A stretch of 64,000 bases of DNA from NCBI GenBank assembly GCA_003546025.1, contig QPKB01000001.1, positions 37,089,049 to 37,153,048 of the forward strand, written 5' to 3'. A program made the position numbers and the translations under genes. The notes under the pieces were generated by a model that saw only the letters and a list, made by a program, of their open reading frames with translations, ran no database searches and was not told the origin of the DNA. Below are positions 20,611 to 32,709 of this stretch, piece after piece. Source of the DNA: Camphora micrantha (lineage: Eukaryota; Streptophyta; Magnoliopsida; Laurales; Lauraceae). Position 1 is the stretch's first letter. Each line of letters opens with the position of its first letter.

Positions 20611-23470
20611 TGTCATGCCCCCGGACTGAGGCCCTGATAATCAAGTCCTTAATTCGGGGAACGTGGCACGATGGGCCAGGAAATTCCACCCGCAAGCGCT
20701 AATTATTTTCCCACAGGATTCTGCGGTGAGGATTCTAAACGATCCATCACAACCAATGAATCAATTTCACATCAAATGATAATATGCGGAAGCATGTAGC
20801 AAAGTAAAATCCACATATAACATAAGATAAGTGCATAAGTTTAGTATCAAAAGAGAAATATTTATACGTAAGAGCATAGCCCAAAGTTAAGATTAAGGTT
20901 GTGAGGATCAACAGTAGTTTAAGTTATACATCTCGACATGACCAACAGGGGCCATAAACAAGTTTTCAAAATAGAAGTCATTCCCCAAAAAGTGTTATCG
21001 AAACTCCAGACCCAACATGACGTCTACATGACATCATTTGGCTGCCACTCATGCTCCACCTGGGGCCCTACTGCCTCCTGCGCGCACTCCGCCTCAAAGG
21101 GTGCGGGTCCGACATCTGACACCAAACAAAAGAGTATCAGACACGACGGTCTGGCAGGTGAATAATACAGATAAGATATACAAAGTTACAAATATCATGT
21201 TTAAAATCCTAAAATGCAATCGAAAGGAAACACGCGTAAAGAGTAATTCAAATGAACTAGTTTTATACAAATAAAGAAAACAATTCTAACTATTTGTCAA
21301 ATAATCAAATATTGGCAAACCACATTTAGCTAAATTCTCCTATTACTGAAGTAATAAGAGCACACAGACAGAAACCGTCGCCATATAAAATAGCCGGAAC
21401 AAACAGATAGAAACCGTTGCCACTACATGTGGACCGGAAAACAGAACCGCTGCCATGGCCGGAGCAAACAAACAGAATCCAAACTGCAGTTGGCAAATAA
21501 TTTTAAAGATCTCAAGCAGGGTGATCAGCCCAGCTAGAAGACCTAAGCTTAGTGGTGCCTTTTAAAAACCAAAACCTGAATTGATACAATTCGACTAATA
21601 ATATTACATTTTCAAAATCGATAAAAGGAACTACTCCGAACAAATATATATATATATATACTGACAAATTCAGACGAATCAGATGAGTAGCCTTATCGAT
21701 AATTTCAAACATAATAAACCAATAAATTCTGCTTCAAAACGAATCATAAGGAAAATTTATGATGAATTCACTAATATGGATTGAAGTGACACACAGAAGT
21801 TGCTTAAACTTTCATGGATTTTCTCATTATACATTTAATGTCACAGCATCGATTATGAAACATAGTTTGGTGCCTCTGAAGATCTCCGATGTTTGAGACA
21901 CAAAGTGCATAGTAAGACTTATCTACATTTGGATACCAATAGGGCACATGAAAAATACTCTGAATTGTGCCCAGTATTCGCTCGAGCGGATGAAGGTTCG
22001 CTCGAGCGGACCCTCCCAGAACTTCCTTCGCTCGAGCCACCAGAACGTTTGCTCGAGCGGACGAGCTTCTGTTTCAAATTTCGTCAAACAGTATCATGTT
22101 TGCTCGAGCGGATATATGCTCGCTCGAGTGAGCCATTCTAGAAACTTGTTCGCTCAAGCTAACACACAGTTCGCTCAAGCGGGCAGGTTTCTGTAATGTT
22201 TTTCGTCAGACATTGGCCTATTCGCTCGAGCGACCATCAGGTTCGCTTGAGCGAACAGCTCACTAGCTGTTTGCCCAGTGCAGAACTTCTACATTTCTGA
22301 AGCTGTCTCTCTTCCTTCCATATACACCTTTCCTATACCATTCCAAACATCTCCTTCCAGTCAAATTACCTCCATTCAACCACCATATCATCACTCATTA
22401 CAATCCCAAACTATATACTTTATACATCAAAATTTTCAAAGTTCATCATAAATAGAATAGTAGGAATTCAAAGGCTTAGAATTTCATGCATTCAAAGAGT
22501 TGATTATTCACTTGTCTCAGGTCCAAAAAGGGTCTCAAAACACACTAACAACTCCTTGCTCAGCTCAACTCCAAACCTACACCAAAACCCCATGGAAAAC
22601 CACTAAAATTTCACCAAATTCGAAATTAAAAAGGGGTTCTCAAAGAACTCCTTTGCATGCATGAAGAAAGGGCTCTAATGGTCCCTTAAAACCAGAAATT
22701 CAAGAAAGAAACCAATGCTAACCTTCTTACAGCTCTAAACAAGAAGAAGAGGTGGGTTTCAGTTGAAATCCTCCTCAAACACTATCAATGGGAAGCTTGG
22801 AAGGTGGGGAAGAGATTGGTGGAATTTGTTTCTCAATGTAGGTGGGTTTGTTATACATGTAAGAGGAGAGAAGATGGGAGAAAAGAGAAAGAGCTCCTTC
22901 TTAGGTTTAGTTGCAGAAGAAGAAAGGGAGAAGGGAACCCAACGTGGTTTTAAGTTGAGGAAGTGGGCCCCATTGGCCCTGAAAATTTCATATGGCTGGA
23001 TCTATCATTTGTGGGTCCCGAATGAAGTTGACGAAGAAGAGAAAAATGATCATTGAAAAATCTAGTTTTCAAAAAGTATATTTTCCCCATGATTATAAAA
23101 TTTCGAAATTTATGCACAGACTTGTGTGTGAAAAGACTGATTTCCCATTTTTCTCGAAAAACGCGAGTTCGAATGTAAACAGAACAAACATGAAAGTTGC
23201 TGGGATTAAAATGACAAGTTCAAAAAATATCGAAATCCACATTTTTCAAAAGTCAAATAAATCCAATAAATCAAATTCCCACACTAACACGCGTCTCACG
23301 GGCCACCCAGTGCCTGGTCAAACCAAACACAACGCTATCAAAATTCCCCAAAGCTATTCAAAATTCTAATCTAACTAGAAACTCAAGCCAATCGTCCTCT
23401 AATCCCGCCTAGTGACTAATCACAGTTAAAATAATAAAAAATTATATTAAATCTGGGTCGGGGTCTGACA
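20611..23470 (-). mobile_element. Tekay-like solo LTR (TSD GTTCT)
   Basis: A 2860-base LTR. On the plus strand it starts TGTCATGCCCCCGGACTGAGG and ends GGGTCGGGGTCTGACA, flanked by GTTCT at 20606-20610 and 23471-23475. Taking it out restores the RNase H frame across the motif KNYATHD. Donor AAG|GTTAGC at 22722 (minus), palindromes at 21975-22255. It is the same subfamily as the LTR at 35891-39003. Confidence 0.93.
21975..22255. repeat. Palindrome cluster, CGCTCGAGCG type
   Basis: About ten CGCTCGAGCG-like units and variants. It lies 1.2-1.5 kb from the LTR 5' end. The fragment at 33933-34002 is an inverted near-copy of 21979-22055. Confidence 0.9.
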
Positions 23471-23475
23471 GTTCT

Positions 23476-24325
23476 TCTGATGATTTTTTAACTGCCGGGA
23501 TCCATAGGCTATCACTTTTCCATCTTGCATCAACACGCAACTAAGTATCGGTAAAAATGGTGAAACCGCCACTTCCAGATGGCAAGGTAAGGACTGGTGC
23601 TGTGGTTAATTTCTTCTTCAGCTCTTGGAAACTATCTTCACACTTATCCGACCACACATAAGGTATATTTTTCCTTGTCAACTTTGTCAATGGTGACGCA
23701 ATCGACGAAAATCCTTGCAGAAACCTCCTATAGTAGCCTGCCAATCCTAGAAAACTTCTGATTTCCGACACATTCTTCGGTCTTTCCCACTGTACCACTG
23801 CCTCAATCTTGGATGGATCCACTGACAATCCTTCTCTGGAGATAATGTGCCTAAACTTCGAAAAATATGATGCACCTTGTATCTGATCAAACAGTTCATC
23901 TATCCTTGACAATGGATACTTGTTCTTGATGGTTACTTGGTTCAATCTCCGGTAGTCAATACGCATCATCATTGAGCCATCTTTCTTCTTGACGAACAAC
24001 ACTGGAGTTCCCCACAGCAAAACACTAGGTCTAACAAAACATTTGTCTAACAATTCTTGCAATTGTGTCTTCAACTCTCTCAATTCCGTCGAGCCATTCT
24101 ATAATGTGCGATAGAGATCGAAGCTGTCCCTGATAATAGCTCGATAGTGAAGTCTATCTCTCTAATGGGTGGCAAACCTAGGTTCTCCTCCAGAAAAACA
24201 TCCGGGAATTCCTAAACAATTGAGATCTCCTCCACCCCTTGGGACCGTTTATCCTCCGTGATAAACTCCAAATAGGCCTCACATCCACTTTATAGAAGTC
24301 TATCAGCCTTCAATGCTGAAATAAA
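23476..24325 (-). pseudogene. Chromovirus RT (catalytic core deleted) and RNase H start
   Basis: The minus strand encodes the RT fingers (RELKTQLQELLDKCFVRPS near 24080, KKKDGSMMMRIDYRRLNQV near 23980, PLSRIDELFDQIQGASYFSK near 23900) and then jumps near 23855 to HIISREGLSVDPSKIEAV. Compared with the plus-strand fragment (47207-47538), about 330 bases are gone, including the palm block with the FIDD catalytic aspartates. The thumb/connection (FLGLAGYYRRFLQGFSSIA) and the start of RNase H (TLPSGSGGFTIFTDT) follow. RT activity is impossible. Confidence 0.9.
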
Positions 24326-25681
24326 TCATGTACTAGGATTACTCCTGTCTCCTCTAAACAATACCCCTGCCGGTGTCTCTTCTAATTTAAAGGTGAGGGT
24401 CTTATGGAAACAATCCATTGTAGCATGGTACCATTCTAACCAATCCATCCATACGATGACCTCAAAATCATACATCTCCAATAAAATGAGATTTGCCGGT
24501 AACTCTATCTCTCCTATCATGACTGAACAACTAGGGTAAAAAGTCCTAGATATAACTTCTTTACCTATTGGGGTAGCCACAATCAAAATAAAATCCAAAT
24601 CTCTAGCATGCATATCAACCATCTTTGCAAATTTTGAAGAGATAAAAGAGTGAGTAGAGCCAGGGTCAAATAAAACCTTAGCTTGAAATCCACAAACGAG
24701 AAATGTACCTTCCACAACATCTCCTGTTGCCTCTACATCAGCCCTGTTGACTGCATAGACCTGTCCCCGCTGGTGTGGCCTGTTCTGAGCCTGTTGTGGC
24801 CTGCCTTGCTGTGCATTTATGCTCTGCTGCTGTGGACGCTGATTCTGATTCTGATTTTGCCCTTGTTGACGGGCTTGCTGCTGTTGTTGCCGATGGGGTC
24901 TATACTGCTGTTGTGGTGCTTGTTGTTGAAGGAGTCTTGCTTGGTTCTGCAGAACCACTACATTTTGAGGTGGTGCTGGACGCTGGGCTCCCTGCTGCTG
25001 CCGATTCTGTCTATTCTGTCTTGGACAGTCTCTCATCCGATGGTTCATAGAACCACATCTGAAGCATGCCCCTGTGATGGTACAACATTGAGCACTCTCA
25101 TGGTTCTTACCACAGTGGATACATACCACTTGGTTCTGTACATTATGATCTTGCCTCTGTCTCTTATGCTGCTGGTTTCTCTGCTGGTTGTTCTGTTAAT
25201 GGGGTTGCCCTTTGCCTTGAAGTTTAAGGATCTTGTTGTGGAAATTCTCAAACTTATAAGCCCTCTTGACTGCCTCTTTGAAGGTTGTAGGTGGTACAAC
25301 CCCCGTAGCATCCCTCTCAATGATGGGATTCAGTCCTTCGAGGAACTTTGCAATCTTCTTCTCCACTGTATCCACTAGCTCTAGAGCATATCTTAACAAT
25401 CTCTCGAATTTAGTGAGGTATTCGAGGACTGTAATATTTCCTTGGACAAGCTGCTGGAATTTAACTGCTTTCTGCCTCTTGATGTGGGTGGGTACATACT
25501 TATCCCCCAAACTGCCTTTTGAAGCTAACCCAAGCTATTGTATCTGACATATGTCTGTACTCTTCCCTGATGGTCTTCCACCAAATATCCGCTGAACCGG
25601 TAAAGAGAGATGTTGCAAGCTTGACTTGCTCTCCTCCGGTGCATTGGAAAATCTCGAAGATATTTTCGGTATGCTCTAACC
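24326..25681 (-). pseudogene. Chromovirus gag (C-terminal part) and protease
   Basis: From 25681 leftward: the conserved gag segment (YVPTHIKRQKAVKFQQLVQG near 25500, FLEGLNPIIERDA near 25330), a nucleocapsid CCHC knuckle (CFRCGSMNHRMRDC near 25060), a glutamine-rich linker, and the aspartic protease with LFDPGSTHSFIS near 24660 and the FEVIVWMDWL block near 24450. Stops lie near 25200 (TAA, probably from CAA) and at the end of the protease, and a frameshift lies near 25500. At 25681 gag continues in frame at 32162 once the solo LTR is removed. Confidence 0.9.
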
Positions 25682-28600
25682 AGTCATGTCACGCCCCCAA
25701 ACTCGGACCCTAACAGCGGCCCGACCTCGGGGAGCGTGAATTGGAAAGTAAGTAATAATCATGTTTCTCCCAAGATCCGCGTGTGTGAGGATCACAAATT
25801 TCAACACACTCTAAATATTTTGCGGAAGCTTTCATGGGATTGCGACCCGGAGTCCATGGCCATCGGATTCTGCGTCGCACTCAGCCGCTAGCATAAAGGT
25901 ATCATATCAAGAACCATATTAGACTGGAATAAATCAACACAATAAAGTACAGAGCTAACAGTAATAGGATATTACATTCCCATATATGTTCAAGTTACAA
26001 GTTATCAATGTACATTAATTAACAATCCTAAGAAAAGGCTAAGAGAAGCCATACAATGACAACTAATAACCACTACCCAAATGTGACGTAGCTCCGATGT
26101 CAAGCACAATGTCCACATGACATAGCCGACAAAACAACCTGCAAACTCATGTCTCCACAGCCAACAAAAGCTCTCAGCTCGGGGCGGGAGAAAACTGAAC
26201 CTGAGTACCAAAATAGTGGGTCAGACACGATGGTCTAGCAGGTGGGTGAAAAGACAATAAATGTATAGAAAAGTAAAACATGTGATAAATCATGTTATTA
26301 GATCAAATGCTGCATATAATTAAAATGGGTGGAAAGTCATGGAAATCTGATGAATCCTGTATTTATGTAAAACGGGTGTAAAACATGGATTTTTGACAAA
26401 ACATGTATCCAATTGCAAAACCTGCAAAAGCATGGATATTTGACAAATCGGGTATTCATTTAAAGCATCGGTAAACATAGAGATCTGGCAAATAAAGTTT
26501 TCATTAAAAACATTTGTAAAAGCATGTAAAGGTATTCAAGGAATCGGGAAACAATTAAGATGACAACCACACAAAGCTAAGTCCTCTATCACTGAAGTGA
26601 CATGAGCATATCGGGATGTTGACCTAAGTCACCGAAGTAAGGAGATGCAACATAAGTAACATATACATATACATAATAATAATACGGGACATGACCACAG
26701 TAACGAACCAGGCATCGGGAACCACAGTAGCAATCTGCGGCATCGGGACAAGACCACGATAATAATCAGGTAGCAGGATCCAAACTGCAGCTGGCGGGAC
26801 GGGAGGGGGATCTCCAAGTCAGTGGATCTGACCAACAAGGTTATCCAAGCTTAGTGGTGCCGACTCATAGGTCAAATAACAGAAATCAAGATAAGTACGA
26901 AATACATATGATGCACTCATATAACGGGCGGGACGGGGTGCTCAAAGGCACAAATATCATTTCAAACGGGAAGTGCTTATCGGGACTAGCAAAATGCTAC
27001 AATACGGTTTCAATGCTTTCGGGAATGATAAATCATAATTCATAATTTTCGGGACAAGTATCGGAATTCAAAACTAATCAAGGTGAATAAGGGTCCCGTA
27101 TGTCAATTTCAATATAAATTGGTACTCGTTGAGTTTGGAGACATTCGAGGCTCTTTATACACCTAAGGATTTTCTTAAGGCTTCAAATGAATCTTTGTGT
27201 TATGGATTCTTTCTCAAACGGACTCCATACATACCTCTAGTTGAACAGTCCTCATCATTCTCTAGAAGGGTGTCACGACCCAAAACCCGGATCCCGACCG
27301 AGGGGGTGGGAGAGTTTGGGGAGGTGAGGGATGATTGTATTTCTCCCAAGATCCGCGTGTGTGAGGATCCAAAATCACAACACTCTCTGAATATTTCTGC
27401 GGAAGCTTTTGTGGCAATGCGACCCGGAGTCCGTGGACAACGTCGGATTCCGCGTCGCATAGAACCCCTAGCATAAAGCCATCATTTTATAAACCATATC
27501 AGACTGGAATAAACCAACATAAAGAAAATACAGAGCTAACGGTAACAGGATATTACATTTCCATATATGTTCAAGTTACAAGTATCAATGTGAATTAATT
27601 ACAATCCCAAGAAAGGCTAATAAAAGCCGTACAATAACAAACTAATATCCACTACCCAAATGTGACGAAACTCCGATGTCAAGCACAATGTCTACATGAC
27701 ATAGCCGACAAGACAACCTGCAACTCATGGCTCCACGGCCAACACTCTCAGCTCGGGGCGGGGAAACTGAACCTGAGTACCAAAATAGTGGGTCAAACAC
27801 GACGGTTTGGCAAGCAGGTGAAAAGGCATAACAGTAAGGAAAATACGTTAGAAAACATTTAAACCTGTCAAAACATTAGTTTAATCAAACAAGAGAAACA
27901 TCTGTTCAAATACGTATGCAATATAAAACATGTAAGGTATCCAATGAAACGGGAAACGAGCAAGATGGCAACCACACATAGCTAAGTCCTCTATCACCGA
28001 AGTGACATGAGCATATCGGGATGTTGTCTCAGTCACCGAAGTGAGGAGATGCAACATAAGCAACATATACATAATATAATACAATACGGGACATGACCAC
28101 GGTAGCGAACCGGGCATCGGGGACCACAGTAGCATTCTGCGGCATCGGGACAAGACCACGGTAATAACCGGGCAACGGGATCCAAACTGCAGCTGGCGGG
28201 ACGGGAAGGGGTCTCCAAGTCGGTGGATCAAACCGGCAAGGAAAGCCAAGCTTAGTGGTGCCGACTCATAGGTCAAATCATGTAAAACGAGACATGTACA
28301 AATCATATGTAATGCACTTAAATAAACGGGCGGGATGGGGTGCTCAAAAGCACTAATTTCATTTCATTCGGGCATGTAAAAACGGGCTAGCAAAATGCTA
28401 AAATACACTTTCAATACTTTCGGGAATGCTAAATCAATATTCGAGAAATACGGGCTATCATCGGGATTCAAGACAAATCATAATTCAAGAAATACGGGCT
28501 ATTATCGGGATTCAATATAAATCAAGTGAATAAGAACCCCGTATGTCGATTGTAATGATTACTTGGTACTCCTTGAGTTTAGAGACATTCCGGGCTCTTT

Positions 28601-28994
28601 ATGCACCTTAGGGATTCAAACCCTAATCGAATTTTAAATAAACGAAACATAATAGAGAGGGGAACCTAAGCACAACGTTAATCTAGTAGTACCTTCCAAC
28701 CTACTCAGTCATCGAAAGGAAAACGGATTCGCAATATCCAAACAAACCAATTTCGCGTTTAGATAAAAGAAAGGATATCCCGTCGCTCCGTACCATTCAA
28801 GATTGAATTAGATTAAGTACCGATACAACCGGATTAACCGTGAGGAAATGTCGGTTCAATCATCCTCGCAAGAAGTCGAACGGGTCCACAAAAGGGTCAC
28901 TAAGTTCCACTTAAAGTCCATCTAATCATAGGGCAAAAGTCCATTTAAAGTCCATCTAACAAAGGGCCAAAAGTCCCTTTTACAACAGTTTTTC

Positions 28995-29295
28995 CAGTTG
29001 GGCCGGTCGACCTGGCCCATGGCCGGTCGACCGCGTACACAGGGGCTCGGTCGACCGGCCATGGGCCAGGTCGACCGGGAGTTGTAAATTAAATGGGTGA
29101 ATAGTCTTTTGGTCAGGCTCTCTGGAGCCTGACCTCTGTGTCGCCGGTCGACCGCGCCCTAGGCCGGTCGACCGCGTGCTCTGCAGAACTGAGACTCCCG
29201 CAGTTCAGCAGGTTGCCCAACAGGGGGGCCTGTTCCAGTGTCGCCGGTCGACCGCGTCTCTTGGCCGGTCGACTGCGTACACTGTGTAACAGAAC
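28995..29295. repeat. Palindrome cluster, CGGTCGACCG type
   Basis: Inverted counterpart of the block at 16545-16830, with GGTCGACC units and GGCCCATGGCC palindromes. It lies 1.2-1.5 kb from the LTR 5' end. Confidence 0.9.
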
Positions 29296-29968
29296 CCATG
29301 TTCTGTTACAGCAGTGTAGTGGTCTCTTCATTTCTTCCATTCTTTTCTACATTCTTTCAAACATGTTTAGCAATCTAATACATGGATAAAACAAGCTATC
29401 AAGACTCTCAAATGTGCATTTATTTCAAGTTTAAACAAGCCATTAATATCACAAAATACTTGATGAAATCATAATGCATTTTTATCAAATCTCATTCAAA
29501 TGTACAAGGATCAAATCATCCACTTGCCTTGGGTCTTTAATCAAGGAAAAACCAGCTCTAATCACACTTGCAAGTCAAGATCACAAACTCTACAAAAACC
29601 CCCAAAAACAAACCCTAAAATGGGTCAAAACAAGCAATAAGAAGAGAGAGCTTTCAAGAATGAAAATGTAGCTTCTCAAGAACCAAAAGAACATGAATCT
29701 AGAAGATTAGGGAGAGATCTTACCAATAGGTTCTCCAAATGAGCAAAGCAAGCCAAAAGAGGATCTTGTGGAGATGGGATTTCTTCAAAAATGGTACCAA
29801 TAGGAAGCTCTTGAAGTTGTGAAGAAGATGATGGAGTCCTATTAGATGTTGGTGCAAGATTGGTTGTCTCTTGATGATGGAGAAGCCAAGAAGAAGAAGA
29901 AAAGGGTGCAAGAAACCCTAGGCTCAGTTGTGCTGGAAAATGGAGAAGGGAAAGAAGAGATGGGTTCT

Positions 29969-29974
29969 CTTATA
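29969..29974 (-). promoter_or_regulatory. LTR TATA box
   Basis: TATAAG on the minus strand, 496 bases into the LTR, followed by the conserved GAGAACCC. Confidence 0.6.
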
Positions 29975-30539
29975 ATCAATGAAAATGGGCTCCACCACTT
30001 AAGAACTTTGAAAGGCTGAAATAGTGGTTTTCGGGACTTCGGATGAAATCGACGAAGAAGGAAGAAATGATCGTCGAAATATCTAGTTTCCAAAAAGTAT
30101 ATGTTTCACGGGTTTTGGGAATAACAATAATCCGGTACAGATTTAGTGTGAAAAGACTATTTTGCCCTTGAAGCTAGAAAAGTCAAGTTTCGGGGTTCGG
30201 GACGGGAACGGGATCAACATGAAAGTTGAAGGTATTAACAAAACAAGTAAATCGGGATAAAATACAAATCGAGAAAACCAAGATAAAACCTCAAGTACAC
30301 GAAAAGCCATAAACAGGGAACCCCCAAAGGGCCCCACACTAAAACCAAGACACTCAAAATATCCCAAAGCTATAACAAAGCTGTTCTAATCCCAACTTAA
30401 CCACAAAACACACTTAGAGCTAAACACAGCTCAAACACTAATCTGGGCCTCTCGAGTCGGGGTCTCACAAAGGGTGCACAAATGATTGGAATAGAATCAT
30501 ATTCGTTTCTCTTTGTTTCAGAATATCTGTGTAATTTCT

Positions 30540-30805
30540 GTCAGCTGGTGGTTAGCCGTCGATGGGTTCGGCAGCTAGCTGCTGGCTAACAGCGAGGCTG
30601 ACCGCGGATTCTAGGTAGCTACTAGAAAAGTAACAGTGACAACACGATTAGTGGGCGGTTAGCCGCTGGCTAACCGTGGGGCTGACAGCGGATTCTGGGC
30701 GAAGTTGTGCTCTCTGGAAATGTGACCGCGATGGTTCGGTCAGCTAGCGGTCAGCCACCGGTCACCAGGCGGCTAGCCGACAAGTGACCGCTGGCTGACC
30801 TCCAG
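30540..30805. repeat. Palindrome cluster, GGCTAGCC/GCAGCTAGCTGC type
   Basis: Units centred on CTAG instead of TCGA: GCAGCTAGCTGC near 30572, CGGCTAGCCG near 30770, and paired GGTTAGCC/GGCTAACC copies. It is at the same LTR position (1.35-1.6 kb) as the TCGA-centred clusters. Confidence 0.85.
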
Positions 30806-31641
30806 GTGTGGAAAAACCCCACCGTGTCCAGATTTTGAGCCCATTTCTCCCTCAAACCATTTCTCTTATTTCCCATTTATCTTCCTGCAATAAAATGAGC
30901 TAAAGTGCTCCTTCAATTTCAGCATTCAACACTTCCTCCACATCAAAACTTCCATAAGCATTAAATGAGGAACCTTCTTAATCACATTCAACCACAAGGA
31001 GGAGAGAAAATCCATAATCACTAAGAGTCATCTATACCAAAACAAGTAATAAATGGAAGGTCATCAATGCAATATCTCATTTAGTTATTAGCTAACCAAC
31101 TCATTTATATGCATTTATTTCAAAATCTTGTAAGTTAAAAATAACATGAAATATACAATAAAGTCATTGATGCATTTCATGAAAACCATTCAAAGCTCAA
31201 AATATCAAATCATCCACTTGCCTCAAGGTCTCTAATCAAGAAAATCAAGCTTCCAACACTCTCTCCAAGCCAAGCTCCAAAGCTATACAAAAACCCCCAA
31301 AACAAACCCTAAAAGGGTCGAAACAAGGAAATAGAAAAAGAGAGCTTCCAATAATGGAGGTGAAGCTCCTCTAGAGTCATAAGAACACAAATCTAGAAGA
31401 TGGAGGGGATTTCTTACTTGTAGGTTCTCCAAATAGGCAAGACAAGCTCAATGGGGACCTTGAAAATGGAGGTTTTCTTCAAAAATGACATCAAGAGGAA
31501 GAGAATGGTGGAATCCATTTTGATATTGGTGCAAGTTTGGTGGGAGATTGAGTGATGGAAAGCAAGAAGAAGAAGAGAAAGGGAGTAAACCCTAGGTTGA
31601 GCTCTTGTTGTGCTGGAAATGGAGAATGAGGAAGAAGGGTT

Positions 31642-31648
31642 CTTTATA
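31642..31648 (-). promoter_or_regulatory. LTR TATA box
   Basis: GCTTTATAAAG on the minus strand, 509 bases into the LTR. Confidence 0.6.
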
Positions 31649-32161
31649 AAGCAAGTGGGGAGTGGGCACCACCACTTAAAATCTTGCAAGGCTGAAATCA
31701 TGGCTTTCGGGGCTTCGAATGAATTCAACGAAGAAGAGGAAAGTGATCGTCGAAATTTCTAGTTTCCAAAACGTATATGTTTCGCAGGTTTCGGGAATAT
31801 CAAACATTGGGTACAGATTTAGTGTAAAAAGACTATTTTGCCCTTGGATAGAGAAAAGTCAGGTTTCGGGATTCGGGACGGGAACGGGATCAACATGAAA
31901 GTTGAAGAGATTAACAAGATTAGTAAAACGGGATAAAAATACAAATCAATGGAAATCTCGGATAATCCCCCAAGTAAACGTAAAGTCATAAAAGGAACCC
32001 CCAAAGGGCCCCACTAATCACAAAAGCACTCGAAATTCCCCAAAGCTATAACAAAGGCTATTCTATTCCCAACTTAATTAAAATCCACTAAACACACTTA
32101 AAGCTAAAACACGGCTCAATAACACTAATCGTGGTCTCTCGGGTCGGGGTCTCACAAGTCA

Positions 32162-32550
32162 TCTGCAGCTAATGGGTCCTCTAATCCAAGAAACTCCTTT
32201 GGGCCTCTCTTTCTGAACCGTTCAATTAGTGCATTAGGATCATGTTGCCTCTGATTGATGACAATAGCAGGTTGATGTTGAACTGGTTCGGGCCTTCTTT
32301 GCAAAACTTCTTACAATTGCCTTTGCATATCTGCCAACTCGCTGGCATGATCTTCATCTTTCTTCAGCATCTGTTCTTGCAATCTGGCTTGATTCTCATT
32401 TGCCTGATGTTGTTGATCTAACATGGCTTGCATCATCTGTTGGAACTAATTTTGCATGGCATTGTCAGGAATATCTTCTTGGACTGACCCTGTATGCTCA
32501 CTGTTACTCGCTGTGGGATCGCCGTTTAGTGGCCTTTTACGAGGTGGCAT
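32162..32550 (-). pseudogene. Chromovirus gag N-terminus
   Basis: The minus strand starts ATG at 32550-32548 (MPPRKRPLNGD...), then a glutamine-rich coiled-coil-like stretch (QARLQEQM, DMQRQL), and reaches the conserved FLGLEDPLAADD where the solo LTR cuts it at 32161. It is homologous to the start of gag at 39168. Two in-frame stops lie near 32445 and 32310. The start is supported by the acceptor-like site 4 bases upstream and by the same layout in the other copy. Confidence 0.85.
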
Positions 32551-32554
32551 AATG

Positions 32555-32580
32555 CTACAAAACAAATTGTTAGCACAAGA
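32555..32580 (-). other. Candidate splice acceptor just before gag
   Basis: The minus strand reads GTGCTAACAATTTGTTTTGTAG|CATT then ATG: a CTAAC branch-point-like motif, a T-rich run and TAG, 4 bases before the gag start. The plus-strand element has the same layout at 39148-39163. Confidence 0.5.
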
Positions 32581-32694
32581 TAATAAATAAAGGGTCACAC
32601 ATTGCTCACACGATACTTACTAACAAAAATTCTAACGAATCCTCACCACATGCTTAGGATTTCTAGTTTCTTTTAATTGCCTTAAACATGTCTT

Positions 32695-32706
32695 GCTCTG
32701 ATACCA
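32695..32706 (-). other. Primer-binding site (initiator tRNA-Met)
   Basis: The minus strand reads TGGTATCAGAGC, complementary to the 3' end of plant initiator tRNA-Met. It is 3 bases inside the LTR edge at 32710. It primes minus-strand cDNA synthesis. Confidence 0.93.
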
Positions 32707-32709
32707 GTC

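Larger units (their letters stand above)
27271..30469 (-). mobile_element. Tekay-like solo LTR inside another solo LTR (TSD AAGGG)
   Basis: A 3199-base LTR, plus-strand start TGTCACGACCCAAAACCCGG and end CTCGAGTCGGGGTCTCACA, flanked by AAGGG at 27266-27270 and 30470-30474. Donor TTG|GTAAGAT at 29723 (minus), acceptor-like TTGGTACTCAG near 27775, TATA at 29974-29969, palindromes at 28995-29295. It is the third nesting level: solo LTR in solo LTR in chromovirus. Confidence 0.94.
25687..32156 (-). mobile_element. Tekay-like solo LTR (TSD AGTCA), itself interrupted
   Basis: The plus strand starts TGTCACGCCCCCAAACTCGG and ends GGGTCGGGGTCTCACA, flanked by AGTCA at 25682-25686 and 32157-32161. Without the inner LTR (27271-30469) it is about 3.27 kb. 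Removing it rejoins gag in frame. Donor CAA|GTAAG at 31417 (minus), acceptor-like TTGGTACTCAG near 26210, TATA at 31648-31642, palindromes at 30540-30805. Confidence 0.93.

Noticed and set aside
24683..25547. Long hydrophobic open frames on the plus strand
   Set aside because: They are the reverse reading of the glutamine-rich gag linker; CAG on one strand gives CTG leucine on the other.
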